From CAVVZJ01 sp963752755 (GTDB lineage: Bacteria > Planctomycetota > Planctomycetia > Isosphaerales > Isosphaeraceae): 17,986 nt of DNA. The stretch covers positions 1-17,986 of the forward strand of contig CAVVZJ010000026.1 of the NCBI GenBank assembly GCA_963752755.1, read 5' to 3'. Made by a program: the position numbers and the translations under genes. Under the pieces are notes generated by a model. The model ran no database searches, was not told the origin of the DNA, and was given only the letters and a program-made list of their open reading frames with translations. Shown here piece by piece: positions 9,158 through 17,931 of the stretch (position 1 is its first letter; each line of letters starts with the position of its first letter).

Positions 9158-11670
9158 TCAATCCACGTAGAGGAATTCGTTCGAGGCGAAGAGCGCCGGG
9201 CCAGGCGCGGCCCAGGCCTCGACCGCTCGTGCCGTCGGCGGTCGCAGCCCCCTTCGGCGAGGCTCCGCTCGTACCGCGAGAGGAACGCCACGGCCCGCGC
9301 CTGCTCGGCCTCCGTCGGCTCTCGGCCGAACGCCCGCAGGTAGGCCAGGCGGAGCCGGTCCGACGGGTCGGACTCGTCCGCGACCAGACGGTCGGCGAAC
9401 CGCGACGCCTGCTCGTGGACGAACGGGTTGTTCAGCAGGTAGAGGGCCTGGAGGGCCACGGTGGAGCTGTCGCGCGTGGCGGTCGTCACGCTCGTGTCGG
9501 GCCCGTTGAACAGGGCAAGGTACGGGTGCGGGTGGAGCCGCTGCACCATCAGGTAGACGCTCCGGTGCTCCGACGGATAGAGCGCCTTGAACTGGTCGGT
9601 GCGCGGTGAACGTCCAGGTTCCGACCTCCGGGAACGGGTGGGGGCCGGGGCGGTCGAGCCGAGGTTGCCGCCCAGGGCGAGCAGGCTGTCGCGCAGGGCC
9701 TCGGCGTCGAGCGGCCGGCGGTCGAACCGCCAGTACCAGGCGTTGCCGGTGTCGCTCGACCGCGTTGGCCGAGTCGAACTCGGACGCGAGCTGGTAGGTC
9801 TCCGAGAGCATGATCCGCCGGTGCATCGCCTTGATCGACCAGCCCGAGGCGATGAAGTCGGCGGCCAGCCATTCGAGCAGCTCGGGATGGGTCGGCGGGA
9901 TGCCCCGGAGGCCGAAGTCCGAGGGGGTCGCGCACGATCGGCTTGCCGAAGTGGTGCTGCCAGATCCGGTTGACCATCACCCGGGCGACCAGGTGCGCGC
10001 GGCGGCCCTCGGTCAGCCAGCGGGCCAGGGCGAGCCGGCCGCTGCCCGGTCATCGGGCAGGTCGATCGTCCCCGTCGGGCTCGAGCACCCTGGGCACGCC
10101 GCGCGGGACCAGGTCGCCGAGCTTGCGAGGATCGCCGCCGATCTGGAGTTTCACGTCGGTCGGCTCGCCGTCGCGGACGGCGTAGGCCCTCGGGGCCAGG
10201 GCCATCGGGCCGGCCTTCTCGAGTTGCTCGATGCTCGTCGCGGAGCTGTCGGAGCCGGCCGATCCAGCCCCCGCGTGGCCTTGGCGAGTTCGACCTTCGC
10301 GCGTCTCGGCCCGCTCGGCCGCCGAGGCCCGATCTCCGGCCTGGCCGCGGCCGGCGACGAACGCCTCCACGGCGGCGGCCAGCCCCAGGTCGTTCAGCGT
10401 CGATTCCGACCTCGCGCCTCCGCCTCGGCGAGCATCGCTTCTGAGCCGGGCGAGCTCCTCGGCGAGCTTCGCCTCGAACTCCGCCAGCCGATCGGGCGGC
10501 ACCAGCGGCGCGAACTCGCTCGGCGAGTGATCCTCCTCCGCCCCGGCGAACGGATATCGGGTGCCGGCGAAGAAGCCGTAGAGGGCGTAGTAGTCGCGCG
10601 CGGTGATCGGGTCGTACTTGTGGTCGTGGCAGCGGGCGCAGCGGAGCGACAGGCCCGAGCACGACCTGGCCGGTCGTGTTCAGGGTGTCCTCGATGATCT
10701 GGTGCATGTCTTCGAGCTTCCGCGTGCCGAACCGCTTCGCCTGGGCGAGGAAGCCGGTGGCGATCACCCGGCGGGCGTAATCCTCCTCCGGGCCGTCGGC
10801 GGCCAGGATGTCGCCGGCAAGCTGCTCGTGGAGGAAGCGGTCGTAGGGGACGTCGGCGTTGAAGGCGTCGATCACGTAGTCGCGGTAGAGGTACGCCTCG
10901 CGGGATCGGGTAGTCGGAGTTGTCCCCGGCCGTGTCGGCATAGCGGGCCAGGTCGAGCCAGTAGCGTCCCCAGCGCTCGCCGTAATCGGGGCGAGGCGAG
11001 CAGCTCATCGACGAGTCGCTCGTAGGCGTCGGGCCGCTCGTCGGCCACGAACGCCTCGATCCGCTCCGGCTCGGGGGGCAGGCCGATCAGGTCGAAGGTG
11101 GCCCGACGGATCAAGGTCCGGCGGTCGGCCCGGCCCGACGGGGTGAAGCCCCTGCGCCCGCTGCTCCGGCGGCGATGAGCCGGTCGATCGGCTCCGGACG
11201 GCCCAGCCGGTCGGGTCGTCGGGGGGCGTGATGGGCCGGAGCGGCTCGAAGGCCCAGTGGGCCTGGCCCTCGATCGGCCGGGTCGCGGCGCCTCGGGCCA
11301 GGGCGCGCCCGCGGCGATCCAGGCGGCCAGGTCGGCCTGGGCGGCGTCGGGGCAGTGGCTCCGTGGGGGGCATCTTGAGCAGTCGTCCGTCGTGACGGAT
11401 CGCCTGGATCAGCAGGCTGCCTTCCGGGTCGCCCGGGACGACGGCCGGGCCGCTGTCGCCGCCGGTGAGCATCGCCTCGCGCGAATCGAGCCGGAGGCCG
11501 CCGCTGTTGCTTCTTGTCGCCGTGGCACTTCACGCACGTACCGGCGAGGACCGGCCGCACCTTGAGTTCAAAAAAGCCCTCCGACGCCGCATCGGGCGCC
11601 CGGCGCGGGTCTTCCCCCCGCCGCTCAGGAAAACCATCGTCAGGACCAGGCCGAGGATCGTCCGGTTCAT
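9158..11670 (-). CDS. PSCyt1-DUF1549-PSD1 secreted cytochrome-like protein (heavily frameshifted)
   Basis: About 838 residues after joining. The ATG at 11668-11670 follows GGAGGT by eight bases and gives the signal peptide MNRTILGLVLTMVFLSGGG. Next come PSCyt1 with CVKCH (11522-11536) and LLKMPPTEPL; DUF1549 with HWAFEPLRPITPP, RRTLIRRATFDLIGLPP, ERLVDELLASP and CARCHDHKYDP (10626-10640); and PSD1 with NRIWQHHFGKPIVRD, HPELLEWLAADF, WYWRFDRRPLDAEALRDS, VALQALYLLNNPFVHEQ and the final NEFLYVD. Roughly fifteen or more frame changes occur, among them near 11619, 11510, 11352, 11197, 10995, 10908, 10662, 10050, 9925, 9758 and 9240. The one near 11619 lies in a run of six C. It is the first gene of the minus block and lacks the beta module of its plus-strand relative. 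The density of shifts is the worst in the window; real decay is possible but less likely than sequence error. Confidence 0.8.
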
Positions 11671-11823
11671 ATCGCGCACCTCCGCGCCATGCCGGGGGAC
11701 GAATCGAATTTGTCGAACAACCATTCAACGACCATACCATCGGCGGGGCCGCGGCGATAGTCTGAGAGGGCATCCGAGGCGGAAAAAGGGTCGCCGGGCC
11801 GGGATGATGCGGCGTCGCGCCGG

Positions 11824-12445
11824 TTATCGGAGCAGCTCGTCGAAGGGGATGCGGGCGACCTCCCGGCCGTCGAGCACCAGCGGCAGGGACTGGCCCGGCC
11901 CGAAGGTTTCCACCCGCTCATAGACGCCGCGGCCCTCCACGACGCGCGGCTCGGTGTGGACGACGATGCGACGGCCGAGCACGTCGATGACCCAGTAGGC
12001 CGGGATCAAGGCCCGCGCGTACTGCTCCATGCGCGTGGTCAGGTCGTCGCGGAGGCTGGTCACGCCGATCTCGATCAGGAGGCCGATATCGCCCGGCCTC
12101 GGGGTAGCGCTCGGGGGCGGCGAAGACCCACCAGGTCGCCGGAGCGAATCACCGCGAAATCCGGCAAGCGGGGCGTCGGTGGGGCCCAGGACGATCGTGC
12201 TCTCGGGCCAGAGGCTCCAGCCGGGCGGCATTCGCGGCACCAGGCTCATGTTGATCCCGGCGCCGATCGAACCATGCGCTCTTGGTCTTGGCCATCTTCT
12301 CGTAGAGCCTCCCGTCGCGGAGAAAGACCCGGCGATCGTGCGGGATCAGGCCCGCCTCGACCATCTGGGAGAACACGTCGATCGTCAGGTCAAACGGCGC
12401 GTCGGCGGTCGATACCTTCGGCGCGACTTCGGTGATGGTGGCCAT
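11824..12445 (-). CDS. Uma2 family PD-(D/E)XK protein (frameshifted)
   Basis: About 207 residues after joining, the usual Uma2/DUF820 length. It begins MATITEVAPKVS at 12445 (AGGAAGG about ten bases upstream) and continues through FSQMVEAGLI, VFLRDGRLYEKMAKTK and WSLWPESTIVLGPTDAPLPDFAVIRSGD to GDIGLLIEIGVTSLRDD, AYWVIDVLGRRIVVHTEP and VARIPFDELL. The PD of LPDF and the Glu of LLIEIG match the nuclease-fold motif. Where the family normally has Lys shortly before YA...YWVID, the sequence reads TTRMEQYA, with Arg. Frame changes lie near 12268, 12180, 12110 and 12085. Uma2 proteins are abundant in planctomycetes and cyanobacteria; their role is unsettled. It has its own likely promoter and lies 153 bp before the PSD1 start on the same strand. 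Confidence 0.82.
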
Positions 12446-12511
12446 GAGGACCCCTTCCTGATTGTTTCAACCCGCCGGACGAGCCGGGCCGCGCCCGCCG
12501 GCCTTGTGCTC

Positions 12512-12541
12512 ATTCTACGATCCCCACACGATCCACCTCAA
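12512..12541 (-). promoter_or_regulatory. Putative sigma-70-type promoter for the Uma2 gene
   Basis: On the minus strand, TTGAGG (12536-12541) and TAGAAT (12512-12517) are separated by 18 bases, matching the consensus at four of six and five of six positions. It would start transcription about 60 bases before the Uma2 ATG. It is a match by eye, and planctomycete promoters are poorly defined. Confidence 0.35.
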
Positions 12542-12797
12542 GTCGCCGCGCGGACGTGGCGACCGCCCGAGCCACACGGCCGCCGTCGTCAACCCGACGA
12601 CCGACCCGGCCAGAGCCGTCCGACCGGAACCGACCCTCGTTTCGTCACGCCCCTCAAATCAGGACCGGACGAAGCGGCCGTTGGGGAGGGGGCGGGCTTG
12701 ACCGAGGGAGACGAGAGTTTCCAGGAGTTCGGCCACCCGACGTCCACGTGGCCTAGGTCGACCCGCCCAGCGGGGTCACCCCGACCCCTCAGAGAGC

Positions 12798-12822
12798 CCG
12801 GTCTATCCTCAGATAAGACCGG
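12798..12822 (-). terminator. Hairpin after the DUF262 gene, possible terminator
   Basis: CCGGTCTATC and GATAAGACCGG pair with one bulged base around a CTCA loop. It begins 25 bases past the DUF262 stop on the minus strand. No T-run follows, so it could be a terminator helped by Rho or just an mRNA 3' end structure. Confidence 0.4.
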
Positions 12823-12846
12823 ATTCCATCGATGCGATGAGCTTCC

Positions 12847-14679
12847 TCAATGCTCATCTTCCGAATCGAAAGCGTCTTCGGGCGCCGGGTCGTCCGTCAG
12901 GATGGCCTGCTTTCCCATCGCCCGCTCGATGAGGCCGAGCAAGGCAGCCTTGCGATCCCGGAAGAAACCCTACGAAATCGTCGGCACGTAAGAGGCTGGG
13001 GTTGATGTTGTGTGTCCGCAGTATCGCATCCATCGCCGTCCGTGTCGAGCTGGACCGCCTTGTCTCGTTGGATCTGCGCCAGATAATCCGAAGGGGCGTT
13101 GCCTCCGATCTTGCGGTTCGCCTTGTACGAGATCGCGGTCTTATTAATGATGGAATTGTAAACGCCCGGCGGGATGCCATTCGCCTCGCACCACTTGCGC
13201 GGGAAGATGTGGTGGATATCGATCCCCTTGTCGTTGCGGTCGATATCGATCATCCGCGCCTTCCAGAAGAAGTCCTCCGCGCCTTGCTGCTGGAGGAGCA
13301 CGTACAGGCCGCGATAGGCGGCGGATGTCCGGCTCCGCATGGTTTCCAGGCGCGTCGGCTGGAAGCCCGCCGCATCGACGGTGATCGGGATCGGACGCCG
13401 CCGGGTCATCGATCCACCTCAGGAGTTGCTGCAAGTCGAGCGCGATACGGGTCTCGGACGCGCTCCCGTAGAGTTCGCCGAAGACCCCGCACCAGTACCA
13501 GCGGGCGAGCTTGTCCTGCACCTGCGGTTCCAGCCAGCGGTCGCCGATCAGCGTCAAGGTCGCCGCGAGCGGGATCAACTGGGCACGATAGGGCAGGAAA
13601 TTCGGGTGGTGGAACCCGAGATGCCGGAGGAACTGATCCGCCTCCAGGAAACCTCTCTGAGCGGGTCTGCCCACTTCCGATAGGCGTCCAGCGGCATCGC
13701 CAGGATGTGCTCGCGCTTGGCGCTGACGGCCGCCGACTTCCTTCCCGGTCCTGCCCGCTTTCAGATCCTCCCGCTGTCGCTCGTAAGTGTGCAGGAGGCT
13801 GATGCCCTGGAGGAAGTCGGTCTCGGCGGTGTCCTTCAGCAGCGGCTTCCCGGCCAGTTCGGCGCGACGTCCCTTGCTGCCGCCCTCCCCGAACCAATCC
13901 CTCCGCAGGTTGAAGCCGTCCGCCGCGTAAGACGCGGTGACCAGTTCGAAGACGGATAGCTGCACGCCCCCGGTATTCACCTTCTCGAATACCAGGCAGA
14001 CGGCCTCCTTCGTGGTTTCCTTCTTCAATTCGATGACCGGGACGAGATAGCGGCGGAACGGCTCCAGGATCTCCTGCGAGAACGTCATGAACTGCTGCAC
14101 TCGATCCTGGCGATGCTGCATCAGGCCGTACGTCCAGGGGTTGGCGTCAAAGACTTGATTGCACGGGAAGCAAAAGGCGTCGTATTCCTTCGCCGTGGTG
14201 CTGAGGTCCAGCACGATATCACGCCCAAAGTTCGTTCTTTGAATTCGGTCCTCGCCCACCGCCAGGACTGACTCTTCCAGGGAATCCGTCCCGCCCAAAG
14301 CCTTCTCGATGTTAAAGTAATAGTACCGTTTGATTTCACACTTATTCTCGTCGCGGGTCGAGACCGGTTCCCGCAGCTTGAGCACTTGGGTGAGCGATGT
14401 AAGCCGCTGCTGACCGTCCAGGATCAACCGTTCCGCTCGATTGCCATCGGGCAGGGACACGCCCTCCACCGGGCGCACCTGGAAGCGTGCCTCCCCGCCC
14501 GACTCAAGCAGCATCACCGCGCCGATAGGGAACGAACGCGCGATGCTCACCAGGAGCGATCTGATATGCTCATCGTCCCAGACCCAGCCTCTCTGGAAAT
14601 CTGGTAATTGGAGTTTGCCAATGATGATTTCGTCGAGTAGCCTCCCCAATTCGGTTTTCGTCGAGTCGAAGGAGGTCAT
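12847..14679 (-). CDS. DUF262-DUF1524 nuclease, GmrSD-like (frameshifted)
   Basis: About 610 residues after joining. The N-terminal DUF262 domain has LQLPDFQRGWVWDDEHI (23-39) and ILDGQQRLTSL (86-96), whose DGQQR is the nucleotide-handling signature of this ParB-like fold. The C-terminal DUF1524 domain is an HNH nuclease: GIDIHHIFPRKWCE, catalytic His pair at 13209-13214, then YNSIINKTAIS. GmrS (DUF262) and GmrD (DUF1524) fusions are type IV restriction enzymes that cut modified DNA, so anti-phage defence is the likely role; the target here is unknown. The ATG at 14677-14679 follows GGAG by six bases and overlaps the previous gene's TGA (ATGA). Frame changes lie near 13738, 13657, 13410, 13036 and 12970; the stop is the TGA at 12847-12849 after SEDEH. 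The first 310 residues or so are intact. Its native upstream gene is broken by an IS, so expression may be altered. Confidence 0.85.
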
Positions 14680-14780
14680 GAATACTCCAATGCAGTGGTG
14701 GTGGGTAAGTGCGGATTGGTATTAGAATTTGCTTGTACTCGGACCTGGCTGGTGACCACCTCTCCAGCAAATTGCGTTAG
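14676..14780 (-). pseudogene. 3' end of an unrecognised gene broken by IS1380, coupled to DUF262
   Basis: The last 34 codons of a minus-strand gene, from LTQFAGEVVTSQVRVQ to TTTALEYS, ending in a TGA that overlaps the DUF262 start as ATGA. The four-base overlap implies translational coupling, so this gene and DUF262 formed one operon. The reading frame stops being native at the IS1380 left end (14781), but 17 codons of the same frame continue beyond the IS right end (17986-17936). I do not recognise the family. The four bases 14777-14780 are the first copy of the target duplication. Confidence 0.7.
14777..14780. repeat. Target site duplication TTAG, left of IS1380
   Basis: TTAG directly abuts the left inverted repeat and is matched by TTAG at 17932-17935. 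A five-base GTTAG is also shared if the last G of the right end is not counted as IS. Confidence 0.85.
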
Positions 14781-14796
14781 CCCGGATATTTCATCC
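14781..14796. repeat. IS1380 left terminal inverted repeat
   Basis: CCCGGATATTTCATCC, identical over 16 bases to the complement of 17916-17931. Confidence 0.92.
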
Positions 14797-15390
14797 TCGT
14801 CGCGGCCGATGAATTGCGCGATGGCCTTACTCCTTGTAGGCTTTGGGTTAGCAACAAGCCCAAGCCTCAAACTGCAAGGCCACCGCTATGACAGAGTGTA
14901 ATGGCGATCCGCTCCACTTTTCCAGGCTCGGTCCAAAGCCGTCGTCGCCGACTTCAAGGGCGGACGGCTCACCACCGACGCCGGAGCCCTCCTGCTCCGC
15001 GAATCGGTGAGCAGCTCGGCCTGTTCGAGGCTCTCGACCACGCCATCCCCGATCCGCAATGGTTGCCGATCTCGTCCACGACCAGAGGGCGATGCTTGCC
15101 CAGCGGATCATCGCCATCGCCCTGGGCGACGAGGACCTCAACGACCATCAGACGCTTCGCACCGACCCGGCCCTCCCGCTCGCCGCCGGCAAGGTCCCCG
15201 ACCCGGAGATGCCCCTGGCCTCGCCCCCGACGCTCTGCCGGCTGGAGAACCGCATCGACCGCGCGGCCTTGATCCGGGTCGCCGGGGTCCTGGTCGACCA
15301 ATTCATCGCCTCCCATCGTGAGCCGCCGGATTCGCTGATCCTCGACTTCGACGCCACCGATGATGCGATCCACGGCCGGCAGGAGCATCG

Positions 15391-15399
15391 TTTCTTCCA
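15391..15399. repeat. Target site duplication TTTCTTCCA, left of nested element
   Basis: Nine bases identical to 16927-16935, immediately outside the inner element's inverted repeats. Both lie inside the IS1380 transposase gene. Confidence 0.92.
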
Positions 15400-15422
15400 G
15401 GGTGTGGCAAATAATCCTGGCG
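15400..15422. repeat. ISKra4-type left inverted repeat
   Basis: Begins GGGTGTGGCAAAT and matches the complement of 16904-16926 at 20 of 23 bases. Confidence 0.88.
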
Positions 15423-15466
15423 CCAGGCTTGCGGGTTGGGCAAGATAGGCAGAGGCCCTTTTCCCC

Positions 15467-15473
15467 AGGAGGT
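15467..15473 (+). promoter_or_regulatory. Shine-Dalgarno AGGAGGT of the ISKra4-type transposase
   Basis: AGGAGGT seven bases before the ATG at 15481 fixes the start there rather than at the upstream in-frame start at 15436, and is the best ribosome site in the mobile region. Confidence 0.7.
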
Positions 15474-15480
15474 CTTTGCC

Positions 15481-16900
15481 ATGTCCGCCGATCCCAAGCT
15501 GTCGCGTGAGGAGTTCATCGCTCAAATGCGTGCCGAGATGGAGACGATGCTTGCGAAAGTCGCCGACACCGTCAACAATGCACCCCCAGGACGCATCATC
15601 GCCGGCAGCGAAGAACAGGTCCGCGACCTCTTCGCCGAGTTCCGAGAACACGCCTTCGAGAAAGCCCTGCAGATGAGACTCGACGCGGCGGAAGCCGCTT
15701 TTCCCCCCTCCGAAGGACCAAAACACCGGCAAGACCAAACGCAATAAGGGACGCCAGGACTTCACCGTGCTCACGATCAACGGACGGGTTCGGCTCTGGC
15801 GACGACGCTGGCACTCTCCCGATGAAGGTACGAGTACGCCTCTGGATGCCTGGCTCGACGCCGCCGAGAGTACGATCAGCCTGGGCGTGTGTGAGATGGC
15901 CTGCCGGCTCAACGGCGACGGCAAGAACTTTGACAAGGCCGCGGCCAACCTCAGTCGCACGGCGCAGATCTCGCTCAGCGGCGAGACGCTTCGGGTTCTG
16001 GTCGAGACCGAGGGCAAGCGGGTCTTGCAGGCCCAGCGTTCGGGAAAACTGCTACTGGACTGGACGGCGGCCGACTGCAAAACCCCGGAGAAGACGACGC
16101 GGATCTATCTCGGCAGCGATGGGGTGATGGTGCCGATGGTCACCGAGGTTGAGAAGACGAAGCGGCGCAAGCAGGTGAAACAGAAGCGGAGTCGTCGAGG
16201 CCGCAAGGCCCGGCCGTTGGCTCGCAAGAAACCGGGAGCCGACCAGCGTTACAAGGAGTTCAAGATCATCGCCTTCTATGATGAGACCCAGGAACATCGG
16301 CAGGTTTGTGGCACACGAGGCGAATGTGTGGAGGCGGGTCGACTGATGCGTCGTGAGGCCCAGCGGATTCGCCTGGACCTGGCGCAGGAGAAGGTGGGCA
16401 ATGTCGATGACTCGCCCTGGATTCGCAACCAGATCCAGGGCCAGAGCTTGCCTTTGGATGCGTTGGGTCTGGACTTCTACCACCTGGCGGAGAACGTCCA
16501 TAAGGCTCAACGGGAGATTTACGGCGAGGAGGACGCGGCGGGCAAGGAGTGGGCGGGTGATCTGCTCCACATTTTCAAGCACGAGGGGTACGAGGCGGCG
16601 TGGACGAAGTTGTTGCAGTGGCGAGTGGAGTTGAAGAAGGGCAAGAGTGCCGCCGATCGGCTCGTGAACTACGTGAGCGAGCGTCGTGAGATGATTCTTT
16701 ATCCGGAGTTTCAGTTGCGAAACTGGCAGATCGGCAGTGGTCCGACGGAGGCGACGTGCAAGACGCTCACGGCGCGTCTGAAGGGTTCGGGCATGCGCTG
16801 GGACAGCGAGAATGCCGAGGCCATCATGGCGCTGGAAGCGCTGACCCAGAGTGGCCGGTGGGACAAATACTGGGAAACCCGGCTCCACGAAGCAGGTTAA
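15481..16900 (+). CDS. ISKra4-family transposase, two frames joined by a +1 shift
   Basis: The first frame (15481-15747) gives MSADPKLSREEFIAQMRAE and a helical N-terminus ending AAEAAFPPSEG. The second frame is open upstream of its own possible GTG (15767) and reads PPPKDQNTGKTKRNKGRQD into VLTINGRVRLWRRRW, continuing to 16900. Joining at the C-run gives about 473 residues, a normal length. The second part has the DDE-type landmarks of ISKra4-like enzymes: IYLGSDGVMVP (Asp at 16118-16120), LDFYHLAENVHKAQ (Asp at 16472-16474) and GSGPTEATCKT (Glu at 16748-16750) followed by KGSGMRW. The shift could be programmed, transcriptional slippage or a one-base error. The element interrupts IS1380 and carries nothing else. 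Confidence 0.88.
15699..15711 (+). other. T4C6 run where the ISKra4 transposase frame must shift by +1
   Basis: The run is four T then six C. The upstream frame reads GCT TTT CCC CCC TCC and runs to a stop at 15745-15747. With five C the whole transposase would be one open frame. So this is either a slippery site that lets a share of products shift frame, or an extra C from sequencing. Confidence 0.5.
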
Positions 16901-16903
16901 GGC

Positions 16904-16926
16904 CGCCAGGAAGTTTTGCCACACCC
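16904..16926. repeat. ISKra4-type right inverted repeat
   Basis: Ends TTTTGCCACACCC, the complement of the left end, with three mismatches over 23 bases; it lies just past the transposase stop. Confidence 0.88.
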
Positions 16927-16935
16927 TTTCTTCCA
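16927..16935. repeat. Target site duplication TTTCTTCCA, right of nested element
   Basis: Second copy of the nine-base duplication; the IS1380 transposase resumes here in its original frame. Confidence 0.92.
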
Positions 16936-17915
16936 TGGATACTATGATCATCACTGCTTCCTGCCGCTCTACGTCTTCTGCGGCGACGAACTGCTCACCG
17001 CTTACCTCCGTCCCAGCAACATCGACGCCAGCAAGCACAGCCGCGCCGTGTTGAAGCTCCTGGTCGAGAAGCTCCGCGCAGCCTGGCCGGAGGTCAAGAT
17101 CACGTTCCGGGGCGACAGCGGCTTCTGCCGCTGGAGGCTGATGCGTTGGTGCGACTCCGCGGGATCGGCTACGTGATCGGCCTGGCCAGGAACAAGGTCC
17201 TGGAGCGGGCCGCCCGGGATGAGATCGAGCGGGCCCAGCGGCAATTTCAGCAGACCGGCCGCCCGCAACGCATCTTCGGGTCGTTCTCGTACGCGGCGGG
17301 GAGTTGGGACCGGATCTCGGCGGGTCATCGCCAAGGCCGAGCACACGACGCAGGGCCCGAACCCGCGGTTCGTGGTGGTGAACGTGCCGGGTGATCCTCA
17401 GGAACTCTACGAGGAGGTCTACTGCCAGAGGGGCGAGATGGAGAACCGGATCAAGGAGCAGCAATTGGGTCTTTTCGCCGACCGGACGAGTTGCCATCGG
17501 TGGCTGGCCAATCAGTTCCGGTTGCTCTTGAGTTCGGCGGCGTACGTGCTGGTGCAGGCGTTGCGTCGGACGGCCCTGGCGGGGACGGAGTTGGCGCGGG
17601 CTCAGGTGGGTACGATCCGGCTGAAGTTGTTCAAGGTGGCCGCCCGCGTGGTGATGAGTGTGCGTCGGGTCGTGTTCCACCTGTCGAGTAGCTACCCGTA
17701 TCAAGCGTTGTTTCGGGAGGTGTTGAGAGAGTGAGGGTCGTGGGAAATCCTTCGAGTCCGGCGAGGGGATGAGCGAGAAAAATCTGGGTGAAGGACGGGC
17801 TTCCGGCTGGGGGTCAGGGGGAAAGTGCGTGTCGAGAGGCCGAAGAAGCGTCCGGAGTGCCCCTTGCGGCCCAGAAACATATCAACGAATGACATCTCGT
17901 TTCAGGCTGAGGGGC

Positions 17916-17931
17916 GGATGAAATATCCGGG
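17916..17931. repeat. IS1380 right terminal inverted repeat
   Basis: GGATGAAATATCCGGG, exact complement of 14781-14796. The 181 bases between the transposase stop and this repeat show no gene. Confidence 0.92.

Larger units (their letters stand above)
12446..12846. other. 401-bp intergenic region without a gene
   Basis: Between the start of the Uma2 gene and the stop of the DUF262 gene, both on the minus strand. No frame here shows recognisable protein; the open frames are Pro/Arg-rich GC by-products. It holds a likely Uma2 promoter (12512-12541) and a hairpin 25 bases past the DUF262 stop (12798-12822). Nothing else stands out in the middle part, roughly 12545-12790. Confidence 0.6.
15400..16926 (+). 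mobile_element. ISKra4-family insertion sequence nested in IS1380
   Basis: A 1,527-bp element whose ends are 23-bp inverted repeats with three mismatches: GGGTGTGGCAAA is shared exactly, then three differing bases, then TCCTGGCG. It is flanked by a perfect nine-base duplication (TTTCTTCCA). It carries one transposase read from two overlapping frames, 15481-16900, on the same strand as the host transposase. Removing element plus one duplication (1,536 bases, a multiple of three) restores the IS1380 frame exactly. The inner insertion therefore happened after the IS1380 arrived or while it was elsewhere. Its main frame has no error, unlike the genes around it. Confidence 0.92.
14889..17734 (+). 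pseudogene. IS1380-family transposase, split by a nested insertion
   Basis: The start at 14889 gives MTECNGDPLHFSRLG, then KAVVADFKGGRLTTDAGALL, the usual IS1380 opening; the later ATG at 14901 is in another frame. Next come IIAIALGDEDLNDHQTLRTD, LCRLENRIDRAAL and LDFDATDDAIHGRQ (first catalytic Asp region, 15341-15379). The gene is cut at 15399 and resumes at 16927: joining them reads QEHRFFHGYYDHHCFLPLYV in frame. Then RGDSGF (second Asp, 17108-17125), YVIGLARN and YCQRGEMENRIKE (Glu region, 17420-17458), with the stop at 17732-17734. About 437 residues when whole. Besides the insertion there are frame changes near 14934, 15005, 15058, 17143 and 17322. A weak -35/-10 pair (TTGCGC, 17 bases, TAGGCT at 14814-14842) lies upstream. 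Confidence 0.9.
14781..17931 (+). mobile_element. IS1380-family insertion sequence, itself interrupted by an ISKra4-type element
   Basis: The ends are perfect 16-bp inverted repeats, CCCGGATATTTCATCC at 14781-14796 and its complement at 17916-17931, flanked by TTAG on both sides (14777-14780 and 17932-17935). A 4-5 bp duplication and ends starting CC fit IS1380. Total length is 3,151 bp; without the nested element and its duplicated target it is 1,615 bp, normal for the family. The transposase reads rightward and matches the IS1380 type. It landed in a minus-strand gene just before DUF262, about 100 bp from the DUF262 start. The transposase is split, so the copy cannot move unless another copy supplies the enzyme. 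Confidence 0.93.

Noticed and set aside
8371..9609. 412-codon plus-strand frame opposite DUF1501 and PSD1
   Set aside because: Arg/Val-rich antisense translation; the minus strand carries the conserved family motifs.
12446..12846. CRISPR array, tRNA or other RNA gene in the intergenic region
   Set aside because: No repeated units, no cloverleaf and no conserved structure seen; only one hairpin near the DUF262 end.
14676..14870. Complete small minus-strand gene of 64 codons starting at a TTG
   Set aside because: Its first 30 codons lie inside the IS1380 left end; only the last 34 belong to the old chromosomal gene. Better described as an IS-gene fusion frame.
15400..16926. Cargo genes in the nested element
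   Set aside because: After the transposase frames only the terminal repeats remain, so there is no room for cargo.
16052..17704. 550-codon minus-strand frame across the ISKra4 transposase and the IS1380 3' half
   Set aside because: It spans the junction of two elements and is antisense to both transposases, whose motifs are clear on the plus strand.
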